NCBI RefSeq assembly: GCF_005796205.1
Contig: NZ_VAHN01000005.1
Span: 175,244 to 239,243, forward strand
Origin: Pseudarthrobacter sp. NamE2
GTDB lineage: Bacteria; Actinomycetota; Actinomycetes; Actinomycetales; Micrococcaceae
Length of the DNA stretch: 64,000 bases
Reading direction: 5' to 3'
Made by a program: the position numbers and the translations under genes. The notes beneath the pieces are model-generated. The model saw nothing but the letters and a program-made list of their open reading frames with translations, was not told where the DNA came from and did not search any database. Positions 27,609 to 36,245 of the stretch are shown piece after piece. Within the stretch, counting starts at the first letter, position 1. Each line of letters opens with the position of its first letter.

Positions 27609-28310
27609 CTACTGGTTAGAAGGCTCCGAGTGATCGGGGCCTTCGGAATTTAAGCGCCACTTCACTGGACGGTGGATTTTGCCTTTGCCATCGAGGATGA
27701 CATCGGGAAATTGGCATGCAGCCAGTGCTTCAAGTGTGATCTGCCGGTGAATTATGGGATTGGTCTGTTTGAGTTCGTTGCTGGATCGTTTGGGTTCCAT
27801 GGGCGATAACAGGCCGGTAGATCTGTGAAGGTCCTCCGAGACCATGCGCATGGGCATCACCAGGTCGGAGTCGTTAGTACATACTACGTAAACATCCGCC
27901 TCATTGTTGAAGGCGTCGAGCAGCAAGTAGCTGGCCAAAGCAACATCGGAACCCTTTTCCTCCGTTTTCTTGACTTTCGCCGTTACTGGCTTGCCCTCGG
28001 AATCAAGCTCTGTCGGATGGACGGGCATGATCCTCGGGTCGATTCGAAATTTTCCAAGATGGACCGAAGTCCGCGGCAGTGTGCCCAAAGCGCGCAGATA
28101 GGCCTGCTGACGCTGAGGTGATTGGGGATCCGCGGCGGGCAGCGGCTTGATGATTGCGGTGAAGTACCGGATCCGGTTCACTTCGTAGTCGGGCAGGACG
28201 TACTCGCCCAGAGCTTCGAGATCCAGCCACTTGTCTTGGGGGTGGTGCTGAAGCAGCCTTCGGTACAGATTGAATCCGTCAATGTAGAGGTTTGCGGTCG
28301 GTTTACTCAA
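27609..28310 (-). CDS. NYN domain (PIN-like) ribonuclease, in type I RM operon
   Basis: Protein of 233 residues with the NYN/LabA fold. The conserved acidic residues are visible: Asp11 in YIDGFN, Asp122 in EKGSDVALA and Asp147/Asp149 in CTNDSDL. They would bind metal for RNA cleavage as in PIN-like nucleases. The ATG overlaps the 3' end of the mrr gene by 8 nt, so both are co-translated. NYN proteins are not standard parts of type I systems; here it may act as an effector or in RNA turnover tied to the defence operon. The C-terminus is hydrophilic and proline-poor. Confidence 0.85.
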   Translation of the reverse strand: MSKPTANLYIDGFNLYRRLLQHHPQDKWLDLEALGEYVLPDYEVNRIRYFTAIIKPLPAADPQSPQRQQAYLRALGTLPRTSVHLGKFRIDPRIMPVHPTELDSEGKPVTAKVKKTEEKGSDVALASYLLLDAFNNEADVYVVCTNDSDLVMPMRMVSEDLHRSTGLLSPMEPKRSSNELKQTNPIIHRQITLEALAACQFPDVILDGKGKIHRPVKWRLNSEGPDHSEPSNQ

Positions 28311-29238
28311 AAAAGTCCTCGTCCAGCTCCACCACGTCGTAGCTCTGTTTCACCTGGACGCCCACGCGGTACTTGATCATGAGGCTGACCAGGCGGGCGG
28401 AATCGATCAGGATGATGCGTGAGGGAACGTTCTCGGCATACTGGCGGGCGCCGGACGTGAAGGTGCTGGTGGTGATGAAGACGCCGCGGGATGCTCCGAC
28501 ACCATGGAGTGCGCCTACGAATGCCTGGATGGTTTCGCGCCCCACCGTGTTGCCGTCAGCGTACCGCTTGGCCTGTACGTAAATGCGGTCCAACCCGAGG
28601 GCGTCCTGGTCGATGACACCATCAACGCCGCCGTCCCCCGAGCCGCCGATGCGCCGTCCCCGCTGCTCAGCGCCGCCGTAACCCATCTTGAGGAGCAGGT
28701 CTACGACCGCCTGCTCAAAGAACCCGGGATCACTTTCCCGGAGCCGGTGGATCAGCTCGGCACCAACTTCCGTCTTGATGCGGTTGATACCGTCTTCGAT
28801 CTGTTCAGACGGAGAAAGTACTGCTTCTGTGACTTCTAGAGCTTGGTCTGGCGTGGTTGTCTCTGCAGCCCGACGATTCGGCTGGTGATTCCGGTAGGCC
28901 TCAAGCGTCTCGAGATCGCGCCTGTTAAGTCCTTCAGGGAACCGGGTAAGAAGCTCCCGGCCCACATCGGTAATTTGGAAAGTCGCCCGAACTGGCCGCT
29001 GGATGGCGCCAGCTGTTGTCAGGTCCGACATTGCCCAGCCCACCCGGTTCTCAATCTTTGGTTGCCCGGAGTTCAGGAGGATGCCGCGCCGCTCATCATT
29101 CATGCCGACCTCATCCAGCACGGCGTTGATAAGTTCATGCCGCTTCCGCAAGTTGCCGTCCGAGAGTACTTTGAGGACCGGAATCATGAAGTCCTGCCAC
29201 GGAGGAATGCCGTCCGATTGCGATGGAGGGGTTGTCAT
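28303..29238 (-). CDS. Mrr-like restriction endonuclease
   Basis: Protein of 311 residues. The N-terminal ~110 residues form a winged-helix-like Mrr_N region (KRHELINAVLDEVGMNDERR). The C-terminal Mrr_cat nuclease has FEQAVVDLLLKMGYG, then Asp206 in GSGDGGVDGVID and Gln222-x-Lys224 in YVQAKRY, the D-QxK site of Mrr enzymes. Mrr proteins cut methylated DNA. The gene overlaps hsdS by 4 nt and the NYN gene by 8 nt, so it is firmly within the operon. Confidence 0.9.
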   Translation of the reverse strand: MTTPPSQSDGIPPWQDFMIPVLKVLSDGNLRKRHELINAVLDEVGMNDERRGILLNSGQPKIENRVGWAMSDLTTAGAIQRPVRATFQITDVGRELLTRFPEGLNRRDLETLEAYRNHQPNRRAAETTTPDQALEVTEAVLSPSEQIEDGINRIKTEVGAELIHRLRESDPGFFEQAVVDLLLKMGYGGAEQRGRRIGGSGDGGVDGVIDQDALGLDRIYVQAKRYADGNTVGRETIQAFVGALHGVGASRGVFITTSTFTSGARQYAENVPSRIILIDSARLVSLMIKYRVGVQVKQSYDVVELDEDFFE

Positions 29239-30407
29239 AGCTCTCCTCTGAAGGCGCGGTGCTGAAGTGACACGAAAAGGACATCGAGTTCAGTTAGGTG
29301 CTTGCGGTGCAGTTCTTTCAGACGTTCGACGGCGGCAACACGGTTTGCGAAAGTATGCTGAAGTTCCAGTGGCGGAAGCAGTACGGGCATTTTCTTTATG
29401 ATGCCCATGTTGAGTCCGCCCATGATGGCACCTTTCGTGGTCTGCCTTAAGTATTGGCTGGCAGCGTCGGAGCGTAAAAAGTAGGAGTGCAGCCATTCAG
29501 GGACTGCCATCTTCCTATTCAGGGTGATGCAGCAAAGGTGCTTTGTGTTTATTGCAGGTGGGATATCGGAGGGCACTACGGCGCAGCGTCCCAGCGTTCC
29601 CATGATTGTCACGAGAAGATCTCCGGGTCTTACCGTGTACCTTCGAAGCGTTTGGTATTTTTCTGGTGAGATGTAGCGGCGTTCCTTCCATGCAAATTGG
29701 TTCGACACCGCATTATCGATCCCAATAACAGCAATACCTTCATCCGTGAATTCGCTTGTGAGGAGTTGACTTCCGAATGGGCCCGTCCGAATGGCACCCT
29801 TGTGGCGATCAGCTAGGTCCTCAATTGTTAGTTCAGGCCAGGAAGATTCCGGATCACCAAACATGGAGTGGAAGATCGACTGGGTGAGGGTGTCGAGATG
29901 GGCGAGGGCTTCGCGGCGCTTGGTGCGGAGATCGTCGGCCTTGTCCAGGATCGCCGCAATCCGCCGCTGCTCGTCGAGGGGAGGGAGTTCTAGCCTCAAA
30001 TTGAGGAAGACCTCTTCTTTGACTCTCTGACGGTTTGTCGCTCCGAAGCTAAGTGTTCTGATTCCGTCCACAAACGATTTGTTGCCTACGCACATCAGGA
30101 GGAATCTAGGATCGACCTTGGACCTGTCGATATCGAACACGGGAAAGTCCTTGGACACCACAGCGCCATCAAGGCTCTTCGGAATGATCGCAAACGCACC
30201 GTTGCGTGCATCGATCCGGGAGTAGATGAACTGTCCAGACGTTACACGGTATCCAGTGAATGGCTGCGGAGTTTTGCCCTCACCCACGTTCCGCTTTATG
30301 GCCCCTTTAGCGTTGAGCCGTAGGGTGACGAAGGTTTCGCTAGCGGTGTTGGTGATTCGTTCGGTCCTCGTGTGCTGCCGGAGCACGTCGCCGAAGACTA
30401 CCTTCAC
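29235..30407 (-). CDS. hsdS: Type I restriction enzyme specificity subunit
   Basis: Protein of 390 residues with two target-recognition domains separated by conserved helical regions: LPPLDEQRRIAAILDKADDL (central helix) and LLPPLELQHTFANRVAAV (C-terminal). It sets the DNA target for HsdM/HsdR. The gene is locally richer in A/T than its neighbours, common for exchangeable specificity genes. Its ATG overlaps the hsdM stop (ATGA, 4 nt). Confidence 0.92.
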   Translation of the reverse strand: MKVVFGDVLRQHTRTERITNTASETFVTLRLNAKGAIKRNVGEGKTPQPFTGYRVTSGQFIYSRIDARNGAFAIIPKSLDGAVVSKDFPVFDIDRSKVDPRFLLMCVGNKSFVDGIRTLSFGATNRQRVKEEVFLNLRLELPPLDEQRRIAAILDKADDLRTKRREALAHLDTLTQSIFHSMFGDPESSWPELTIEDLADRHKGAIRTGPFGSQLLTSEFTDEGIAVIGIDNAVSNQFAWKERRYISPEKYQTLRRYTVRPGDLLVTIMGTLGRCAVVPSDIPPAINTKHLCCITLNRKMAVPEWLHSYFLRSDAASQYLRQTTKGAIMGGLNMGIIKKMPVLLPPLELQHTFANRVAAVERLKELHRKHLTELDVLFVSLQHRAFRGEL

Positions 30408-31900
30408 TGCAGCAGCTCCCGCAGTTCTGCCATGCCCTCGGTGATCTCAGCCTCAAGCCCGTCCAGCGCCGCCAGAATCTCCTCCGGGTCGACGTGCTCG
30501 ACGTCCTCGTGCTCGATTTCCTTGTACCGGTTCAGTGACAGGTCGTAGTCATTAGCGGCGATTTCGGAAAGCGGCACACAGAACGACTGGTCCGTGCGCA
30601 CCCGCTCAAGTTCCGCCGTCGTGCGTTCATTCCAGCGGGCCAGGACGTCAGGGAGGTCGGAGGAGCCAAGGGGTGTGCGCTTGTCGTCGAGGCTGAAGCC
30701 ATCGGACCTCACGTCGTAGAACCAAACGTTGTCTGTACCGCCGGAGTTCGTCTTGGTGAAGAACAGGATGGCGGTGGACACTCCGGCGTAGGGCTTGAAG
30801 ACGCCGGAGGGGAGCTTCACCACAGCGTCGAGCTTGTGGCCTTCGACGAGCGTCTTCCGCAGGGACTTGTGGGCTCCGGTGGAGCCGAACAGCACGCCGT
30901 CGGGAACGATGACGGCAGCCCGGCCGCCAGGCTTGAGCAACTTGATGAAAAGAGCCAGGAAGAGGAGCTCGGTCTTTTTCGTTTTGACGACCGACAGGAG
31001 GTCCTTGGCGACGTTGTCGTAGTCCAGGCTGCCGGCAAACGGCGGGTTGGCCAGGATGACGTGGTACTTCTCTTCCTCATCAGCGTGCAGGTCGGCCAGG
31101 GAATCCCGGTAGGAGACGTCCGGATTCTCCACGCCGTGCAGCAGCATGTTCATGGAGCCGATGCGGAGCATGGTGTTGTCGAAGTCGAAGCCGTGGAACT
31201 GCTGGTGGTGGAAGAACTTGCCTGTTTCGGCGTTGGTGAGCAAGTTCGGATTGTTTTTTCGCAGATATTCGCCGGCCTGAACCAGGAAGCCGCACGTGCC
31301 GGAGGCCGGATCACAAATGGCTTCCAGCGGCTGGGGAACCGTCATGGCCACCATGAGATCGATGATGTGCCGCGGCGTCCTGAACTGCCCGTTGGTGCCG
31401 GCGGAGGCGAGCTTGGAGAGCATGTACTCATACAAGTCGCCTTTAGTGTCCCTGCCGTCCATGTTGATGGTGTCAAGGATGTCCACCACCTGCTTGAGGA
31501 CGCCGGCGTTAGGAATCTTGAACTGCGCATCCTTCATGTGGTGGCTGTAGGTGGAATCCTCGCCGTTGGACTGCTTGGGCAGCTCGTTGCGCAGGAACGG
31601 AAAGATGCTCTGGGAAAAAACCGTGAACATCTCCGACTGGGAGAAGTCTCTAAACCGTGACCAGCGCAGGTCGGCGTAGGGCCGCCCCTGCGGGTCCAGG
31701 CCGTTTGGGAACACAGCGTTCTGCAGGGGCTGGCCCAGGAGGTTGGCGCGCTTTTCCTCACGGGTGTGGTTCTCGTCGAGGCGCTTTAAAAACAGCAGAT
31801 AGGTGATCTGTTCGATGACTTCCAGGGGGTTGGAGATGCCGCCGCTCCAGAACGTATTCCAGACCTTATCTACTTGGGACTTGATTTCACCTGTGATCAC
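30404..31900 (-). CDS. hsdM: Type I restriction enzyme methyltransferase subunit
   Basis: Adenine-N6 DNA methyltransferase of 498 residues. The helical N-terminal domain (LEVIEQITYLLFLKRLDENH) precedes the SAM motif DPASGTCGF (~197-205) and the catalytic NPPFAG (~285). It methylates the host target and forms the core M2S complex. The GTG start at 31900 is the only in-frame candidate giving the expected MITGEIKSQVDKVW start. It is the first gene of hsdM-hsdS-mrr-NYN-hsdR and divergent from the gene at 32015. Confidence 0.93.
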   Translation of the reverse strand: MITGEIKSQVDKVWNTFWSGGISNPLEVIEQITYLLFLKRLDENHTREEKRANLLGQPLQNAVFPNGLDPQGRPYADLRWSRFRDFSQSEMFTVFSQSIFPFLRNELPKQSNGEDSTYSHHMKDAQFKIPNAGVLKQVVDILDTINMDGRDTKGDLYEYMLSKLASAGTNGQFRTPRHIIDLMVAMTVPQPLEAICDPASGTCGFLVQAGEYLRKNNPNLLTNAETGKFFHHQQFHGFDFDNTMLRIGSMNMLLHGVENPDVSYRDSLADLHADEEEKYHVILANPPFAGSLDYDNVAKDLLSVVKTKKTELLFLALFIKLLKPGGRAAVIVPDGVLFGSTGAHKSLRKTLVEGHKLDAVVKLPSGVFKPYAGVSTAILFFTKTNSGGTDNVWFYDVRSDGFSLDDKRTPLGSSDLPDVLARWNERTTAELERVRTDQSFCVPLSEIAANDYDLSLNRYKEIEHEDVEHVDPEEILAALDGLEAEITEGMAELRELLQ

Positions 31901-32014
31901 TCATGCGAGTTTAGTGGCTGGAGGGGTAGTGATTAGCTTTCATGCGTCACGCGCCCCTCTGCTGGTTTGGGCGCAGAACGTGGCATCAATCATCTGTCTG
32001 CACTGTATGTGAAG

Positions 32015-33274
32015 ATGTCCCATATGAATGATGTGAAGCCGGACCTTGCCCTCTACGTTGAGGGCGAGTCCGCCCTGGTAGCAGGGTCACCTGACGCCAT
32101 CGCGGAACTTTTCCGCAAACTGGACGTGCCGCCGGAGTCAACGGCAAAGGTGGGGACAGCTGTCACTGACATTCTCGCCGCTGCTGGGGGACTGCTTAGC
32201 ATGCTGGGGCAGGAGGCAGTCAGCGGTAACTCTTTCCAGATGACACCTGCGTCCTACGCCAAGTACCTCGAGTTGGCTGGTTCCACCAAAGAAGCGTTCG
32301 GCATCGTCAGCGGTGTCCTCCGTAAGCCGGACGGAACTATCGACACATTGGTGGAACTGGTGAAATCCTCACCGGTGAGCCCAGCAGCCGGACCCAACAT
32401 GGCGATGTTGGCAGCCGCGGTCGCTATTCGCTCTGCTATCCATAACCTGGAAGTTCAGCTTGAGTCCATTGACGCCAAGCTGGATACCGTGCTGAGGGAC
32501 ACCCGCAATGAAGCGTTGGGCAACATCCAAGGAACTACCTACATCCTGGACAAGGCCTTTGGGTACTTTGAAGAGACCGGAGAACTCACTCCCACGCTGT
32601 GGGACCAGGTGGCAGGACAGGCCGCAGCTTTGTCCCAGATGCTTTCAGTCGCCCTCAACCACATAGATGGGCTTGCCGATGGACTTAGTGCCAAAAGCTT
32701 CGGTAAGCGGCTGGAGGGGGCAAGAACCGCCGCTTCCGGTGAACTCCAGCACTGGCTGATCATCACAGCAGTTGCACTGACAAACATGGTCCGGATGGAT
32801 TCACTTGAAATTATCCATGGGGCCAAAGCGGACCCGGCCGGCGCACACACCCGTCACGTAGAGCAGGCCAGGGAACGCCGTCTTGAGCTCACGCGGTCTA
32901 AAGTTCAGAAGTTGGCAGATGCTGCTGCGAAAGCGTCCAAAGTGGACACCTTAACTCGCGTAGCAAACCCCTTCGAGCTGCCCAAACTTTATGATGCGGT
33001 AGCTGAAATCCAGCGGCTTCTCATGGTGTTCTCAGAGGCCTACGGCATGCCGGCGACGGAGGCGTTCGAGCGCAAGGAATGGCACACGTCCCTTCTCGAT
33101 CTGGGGCACGCAGCTGGAAGCGCCGTGGCCGGAGCTGTTGGAGCCGCCGCCGGCACTGTTGCGGCAGCACCGAAGGCCATCGCCGGCGGCGTCGAAGATA
33201 CGATCCTGAATGTAGCCCAGAGCATCGAGGAACGCCGCAAGAGCGCCCACTCGGACGATCAAATTACATCCTGA
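32015..33274 (+). CDS. Unrecognised protein divergent from the RM operon
   Basis: Not recognised. The 419-residue product starts at ATG 32015 (or 32024). The middle is helical and rich in Ala/Leu (DIL-AAAGGLLSMLG; MLAAAVAIRSAIHNLEVQLE; ALSQMLSVALNHIDGLADG) and is partly coiled-coil-like. The C-terminal part (~355-395) is an Ala/Gly-rich hydrophobic stretch (SAVAGAVGAAAGTVAAAP) that could be a membrane or pore-like helix, followed by a polar tail. There is no signal peptide. Its position next to a defence operon suggests a defence role but does not prove it. Confidence 0.7.
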   Translation: MSHMNDVKPDLALYVEGESALVAGSPDAIAELFRKLDVPPESTAKVGTAVTDILAAAGGLLSMLGQEAVSGNSFQMTPASYAKYLELAGSTKEAFGIVSGVLRKPDGTIDTLVELVKSSPVSPAAGPNMAMLAAAVAIRSAIHNLEVQLESIDAKLDTVLRDTRNEALGNIQGTTYILDKAFGYFEETGELTPTLWDQVAGQAAALSQMLSVALNHIDGLADGLSAKSFGKRLEGARTAASGELQHWLIITAVALTNMVRMDSLEIIHGAKADPAGAHTRHVEQARERRLELTRSKVQKLADAAAKASKVDTLTRVANPFELPKLYDAVAEIQRLLMVFSEAYGMPATEAFERKEWHTSLLDLGHAAGSAVAGAVGAAAGTVAAAPKAIAGGVEDTILNVAQSIEERRKSAHSDDQITS

Positions 33275-33285
33275 ACTGACATATA

Positions 33286-33329
33286 CGGCAGCGGGCCCGA
33301 AGAGCATCTAGCTCTCGGCCCCGCTGCCG
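33286..33329. terminator. Hairpin terminator between convergent genes
   Basis: An inverted repeat of about 17 bp with small bulges (33286-33304 and 33312-33329) lies between the unknown gene and the secreted nuclease gene; it can serve both strands. Confidence 0.7.
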
Positions 33330-33337
33330 TTGAGTAT

Positions 33338-34444
33338 TTAGCACGGAGTCCAGGTCTTCCCGCCCGGTGCATAACACCGGGGTCCGGTGTACTTGGATGG
33401 TGCCGGTGGTACGTATGGGGCCGGCGCAGGCGGAACATACGGCTGAGGTGCGGGCGCGACGTAGGGAGTTGGTGCCTGCAGCCTCCGGAGCCGCTCAGCT
33501 TCTGCTGCCTGGCGGGCAGCTTCCTCTGCCGCTGCCTTGGCCGCGGCTGCCTCCTCGGCTGCTTTCTTCTCCGCTGCGGCGCGTTCTTCCGCCGCTTTCC
33601 TTTCCGCTGCCGCCCGTGCCTCCGCAGCAAGCCGCTCTTCTTCGGCCTTCTTCTCGGCTGCGGCAAGATCAGCCTTGCGTTTGATCAGCTGGTCCTTCTT
33701 CTTTTCGGCCGACGATATCTTGCTGTCGAGTGCTTTGAGGGCCGCGGCCGTAGCGGCTGCCGATAGTCCTGCCCAGTAGACAGCACGCTGCGCGTCTTTG
33801 TTAGCGGCCAAGACGGCGCGTACTGCTTTTGCGGCGGCAACCTTTGTTCCGAGCGCGCCTGCCGCAGCGCCCATGGCGATTGACGTCTCGGCCGGTGGAG
33901 CTTCGGTTGCCGCCTCCAGTGCTTGTGATGCCTGCGCCAGTTGGGCGGGAAGGGTGCAGTCCTCTGCTTCGGAGAAGAGCCCTGCCTTTGCGTTTCGTGC
34001 CTCTTCGTATGCAGTTTCGACAGGAGGCAGGAACTTTGCATTCCTGCCGACCTGGACAGGTATCCCCAGGCCTGCGCGGGTTATCTCGGCATTTACGAGG
34101 GCACCGTCGGGCGCGAACACTCCCGCAAGAGTCCTGCCATATTTATCGTGCCGCTCGACGTCGAACTCGAGCCTGACCTTCGTGCCCCTGGGGAGTTTTT
34201 CCTCAAGATACTTGGTAGCTTCCGGTCCGAGGCACTCCACCGGTTGATTTGGGTCCTTCGTTTCCGGAGTATCCACGTTGAGCAGTCGTATCGTGTGCTC
34301 CCCGTTGTTGATTGACACGATCAAGGTATCGCCGTCGACCACCCTTACTACGGTCCCCGAATCTGCGTTTGCGGCGGCGCTTACGGCAACTGACCCTGCC
34401 ACCAAGGCAGTTGTGGCGGCAGCGGCGATGATTAGCTTTTTCAT
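33338..34444 (-). CDS. Secreted staphylococcal-nuclease-like protein with coiled-coil tail
   Basis: Protein of 368 residues. Signal peptide at residues 1-27 (KKLIIAAAATTALVAGSVAV). An SNase domain (~30-160) carries RVVDGDTL, the active-site RLLNVDTPE and a HDKYGRTLA region. Then comes a long helix very rich in Ala, Glu and Lys (~240-315), a proline-rich stretch (YVPPAPAPYVPP) and a short C-terminal CYAPGGKTWTPC, possibly the reduced remains of an excalibur-type calcium-binding motif. Probably a cell-envelope or extracellular DNase; the coiled coil may anchor or space it. It follows no recognisable operon. Confidence 0.85.
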   Translation of the reverse strand: MKKLIIAAAATTALVAGSVAVSAAANADSGTVVRVVDGDTLIVSINNGEHTIRLLNVDTPETKDPNQPVECLGPEATKYLEEKLPRGTKVRLEFDVERHDKYGRTLAGVFAPDGALVNAEITRAGLGIPVQVGRNAKFLPPVETAYEEARNAKAGLFSEAEDCTLPAQLAQASQALEAATEAPPAETSIAMGAAAGALGTKVAAAKAVRAVLAANKDAQRAVYWAGLSAAATAAALKALDSKISSAEKKKDQLIKRKADLAAAEKKAEEERLAAEARAAAERKAAEERAAAEKKAAEEAAAAKAAAEEAARQAAEAERLRRLQAPTPYVAPAPQPYVPPAPAPYVPPAPSKYTGPRCYAPGGKTWTPC

Positions 34445-34658
34445 AACTTGGCTCTCTTAGAACTTCCCCCAGGCGGGGCAGCGTGAGCCCCCCCAAGCTC
34501 AAGGAATCTTGAACATCCTCCTGTAATGCTGACGGCCGTGCTGCAAGAAAGGATTAAGAAAACCTCAAGAAGGTCGCAGTTTTCATTCCCGGGATCACCA
34601 GAAATTCTTAGCGCGGGCCCAGCGCCTCGGCCGCAGTCATAACAGGGCATTCCCGGTA

Positions 34659-34672
34659 GGCACGTTCGTGCC
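34659..34672. promoter_or_regulatory. hipBA operator O1
   Basis: GGCACGTTCGTGCC, a 6-bp inverted repeat around TT, lies 83 nt before the hipB start. A near-identical site is at 34730-34743. Typical of HipB autoregulation. Confidence 0.6.
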
Positions 34673-34729
34673 GGTTGGCTCTGTCGCCTTCACTCGTACA
34701 GGCGTAGGCTTTTATCTAACCAGCAAAAC

Positions 34730-34743
34730 GGCACGAACGTACC
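34730..34743. promoter_or_regulatory. hipBA operator O2
   Basis: GGCACGAACGTACC matches the complement of O1 with one change and lies 12 nt before the hipB ATG. O1 and O2 are 71 bp apart centre to centre; the A/T-rich TTTATCTAAC between them is a possible promoter element. Confidence 0.6.
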
Positions 34744-34754
34744 GATGGAGTGAT

Positions 34755-34994
34755 ATGACGGGCGGGATGGCAGCGATTTCAAAAGAGGTGCGGGTGCGCC
34801 GGACTGCTCTCGGCCTGACGCAGCGCGACTTGGCGGACATGGCTGGGGTGTCGGAGCGCTTCGTCCGGTTCGTCGAGCAGGGAAAGCCGAGCGTGCAGCT
34901 GGATTCGCTTTTCGCTGTTCTGGAGACGCTCGGACTGGAGCTGCACGTGAAGACACGACGGCGCGCCGGTATTCAACAGGAGAGCCGCCAGTGA
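34755..34994 (+). CDS. hipB: HipB-like antitoxin (XRE family)
   Basis: DNA-binding antitoxin of 79 residues with a helix-turn-helix: ALGLTQRDLADMAGVSERFV and a second helix QLDSLFAVLETLGLELHV. The ATG at 34755 has GGAG 5 nt upstream; the longer frame would run through the operators. Its stop overlaps the hipA GTG (GTGA). Predicted to bind the two palindromes upstream and to neutralise HipA. Confidence 0.85.
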   Translation: MTGGMAAISKEVRVRRTALGLTQRDLADMAGVSERFVRFVEQGKPSVQLDSLFAVLETLGLELHVKTRRRAGIQQESRQ

Positions 34995-36235
34995 GGCACC
35001 GCATCGCGGACATTTACAAGGCGGGTGTCCTGGCCGCCCGGCTCGAGAGGTACGACGGCGGTACCCGCTTCAGCTACGTGCCCGCCTACCTCGCAAGCGG
35101 GGGACCTGCCGTCGCGACGTCCCTGCCCCTCACTAATGAGCCCGTCCTGTCTGCCGCCGGAGCCGCGCCGCCCTATTTCACGGGACTGTTGCCCGAAGGC
35201 CGGCGCCTCAACGCTCTCCGCCGATCCATCAAGACCAGCGCCGACGACGACCTCTCGCTCCTGATCGCTGCCGGCGGTAACCCTGTGGGGGACGTGCAGA
35301 TAGTCGGCCACGGGGAGCCGCTGGACCCGGACGAACACGCCGTTGAACTGGACCCCAAACAGCATGTGGACTTCGACCAGTTACTGGGCGACCGCGATCT
35401 CATCGACCCTGTGGCGCTCGCCGGCGTACAGGACAAACTGTCCGCCGGGATGATTTCTCTTCCGGTCGCCAGTGCCGGCAAGAGGTTCATCCTCAAACTC
35501 AACGCACCTGAATTCCCGCACGTGGTGGAGAACGAGCTTGTGATGTTCCGCTATGCAGCCAAACTCCGCATTCCGCTCAGCCGCGTCCAGCTGATCCGGG
35601 ATGTGGCGGGACGGCCCGGCCTGCTCGTGGAACGCTTCGACCGGGTTCCCCTGGCAGGCGCCGGGCCGGATGACGTGGTGCGCCTCGCGGTTGAGGACGG
35701 GGCGCAGGTGCTCAAGCTGTATCCGGCGGACAAGTACAACGTCGGCTACAGCCAGGTCTGCCGTGCGCTGGCCGACCACTGCGCCGCGCCGCTGCCGGCA
35801 CTGAGGAACCTGGCCATCCAGGCTGCTTTCGCCTGGCTGACCGGCAATGGCGACTTGCACGCCAAGAACGTCTCCATGGTCCAGCAGCCGCATGGGGAGT
35901 GGGTGATCGCCCCGGTCTACGACATCCCCTCCACAGTGGTTTACGGTGACAAAACGCTCGCCCTGACCATCGATGGCAAGCGGACCGGCATCTCCCGCCG
36001 CCACTTCCGGGGCTGGGCTTCCGGGCTTGGGCTTCCTGAACGGGCAGCAACCCAGGTGATTGAGCTTGCGCTTAGAGCGTCCGGACCACTGGTTGCCGAC
36101 CTTGAGGCAGGGACGGCCTTCGCCATCGTCCACAACAACAAGGGAAACGACGACGGCGGCTCGCCCTTCCCGGACATGGTCACCAGGGCGTGGGTCAAGG
36201 AGCTCAAGCACCGCCGCCGCCTGCTCGAAGGATAG
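34991..36235 (+). CDS. hipA: HipA family serine/threonine kinase toxin
   Basis: Protein of 414 residues. The N-terminal couple_HipA segment includes PPYFTGLLPEG; the kinase-like domain has the loop VALAGVQDKLSAGM, the ATP-lysine motif FILKLN, the catalytic loop GNGDLHAKN with Asp288 and Asn293, and the metal Asp311 in YDIPS. HipA proteins phosphorylate a target such as glutamyl-tRNA synthetase and cause growth arrest. Catalytic residues look intact. Antitoxin HipB is encoded with a 4-nt overlap upstream. Confidence 0.9.
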   Translation: MRHRIADIYKAGVLAARLERYDGGTRFSYVPAYLASGGPAVATSLPLTNEPVLSAAGAAPPYFTGLLPEGRRLNALRRSIKTSADDDLSLLIAAGGNPVGDVQIVGHGEPLDPDEHAVELDPKQHVDFDQLLGDRDLIDPVALAGVQDKLSAGMISLPVASAGKRFILKLNAPEFPHVVENELVMFRYAAKLRIPLSRVQLIRDVAGRPGLLVERFDRVPLAGAGPDDVVRLAVEDGAQVLKLYPADKYNVGYSQVCRALADHCAAPLPALRNLAIQAAFAWLTGNGDLHAKNVSMVQQPHGEWVIAPVYDIPSTVVYGDKTLALTIDGKRTGISRRHFRGWASGLGLPERAATQVIELALRASGPLVADLEAGTAFAIVHNNKGNDDGGSPFPDMVTRAWVKELKHRRRLLEG

Positions 36236-36245
36236 GCCTGATGCT

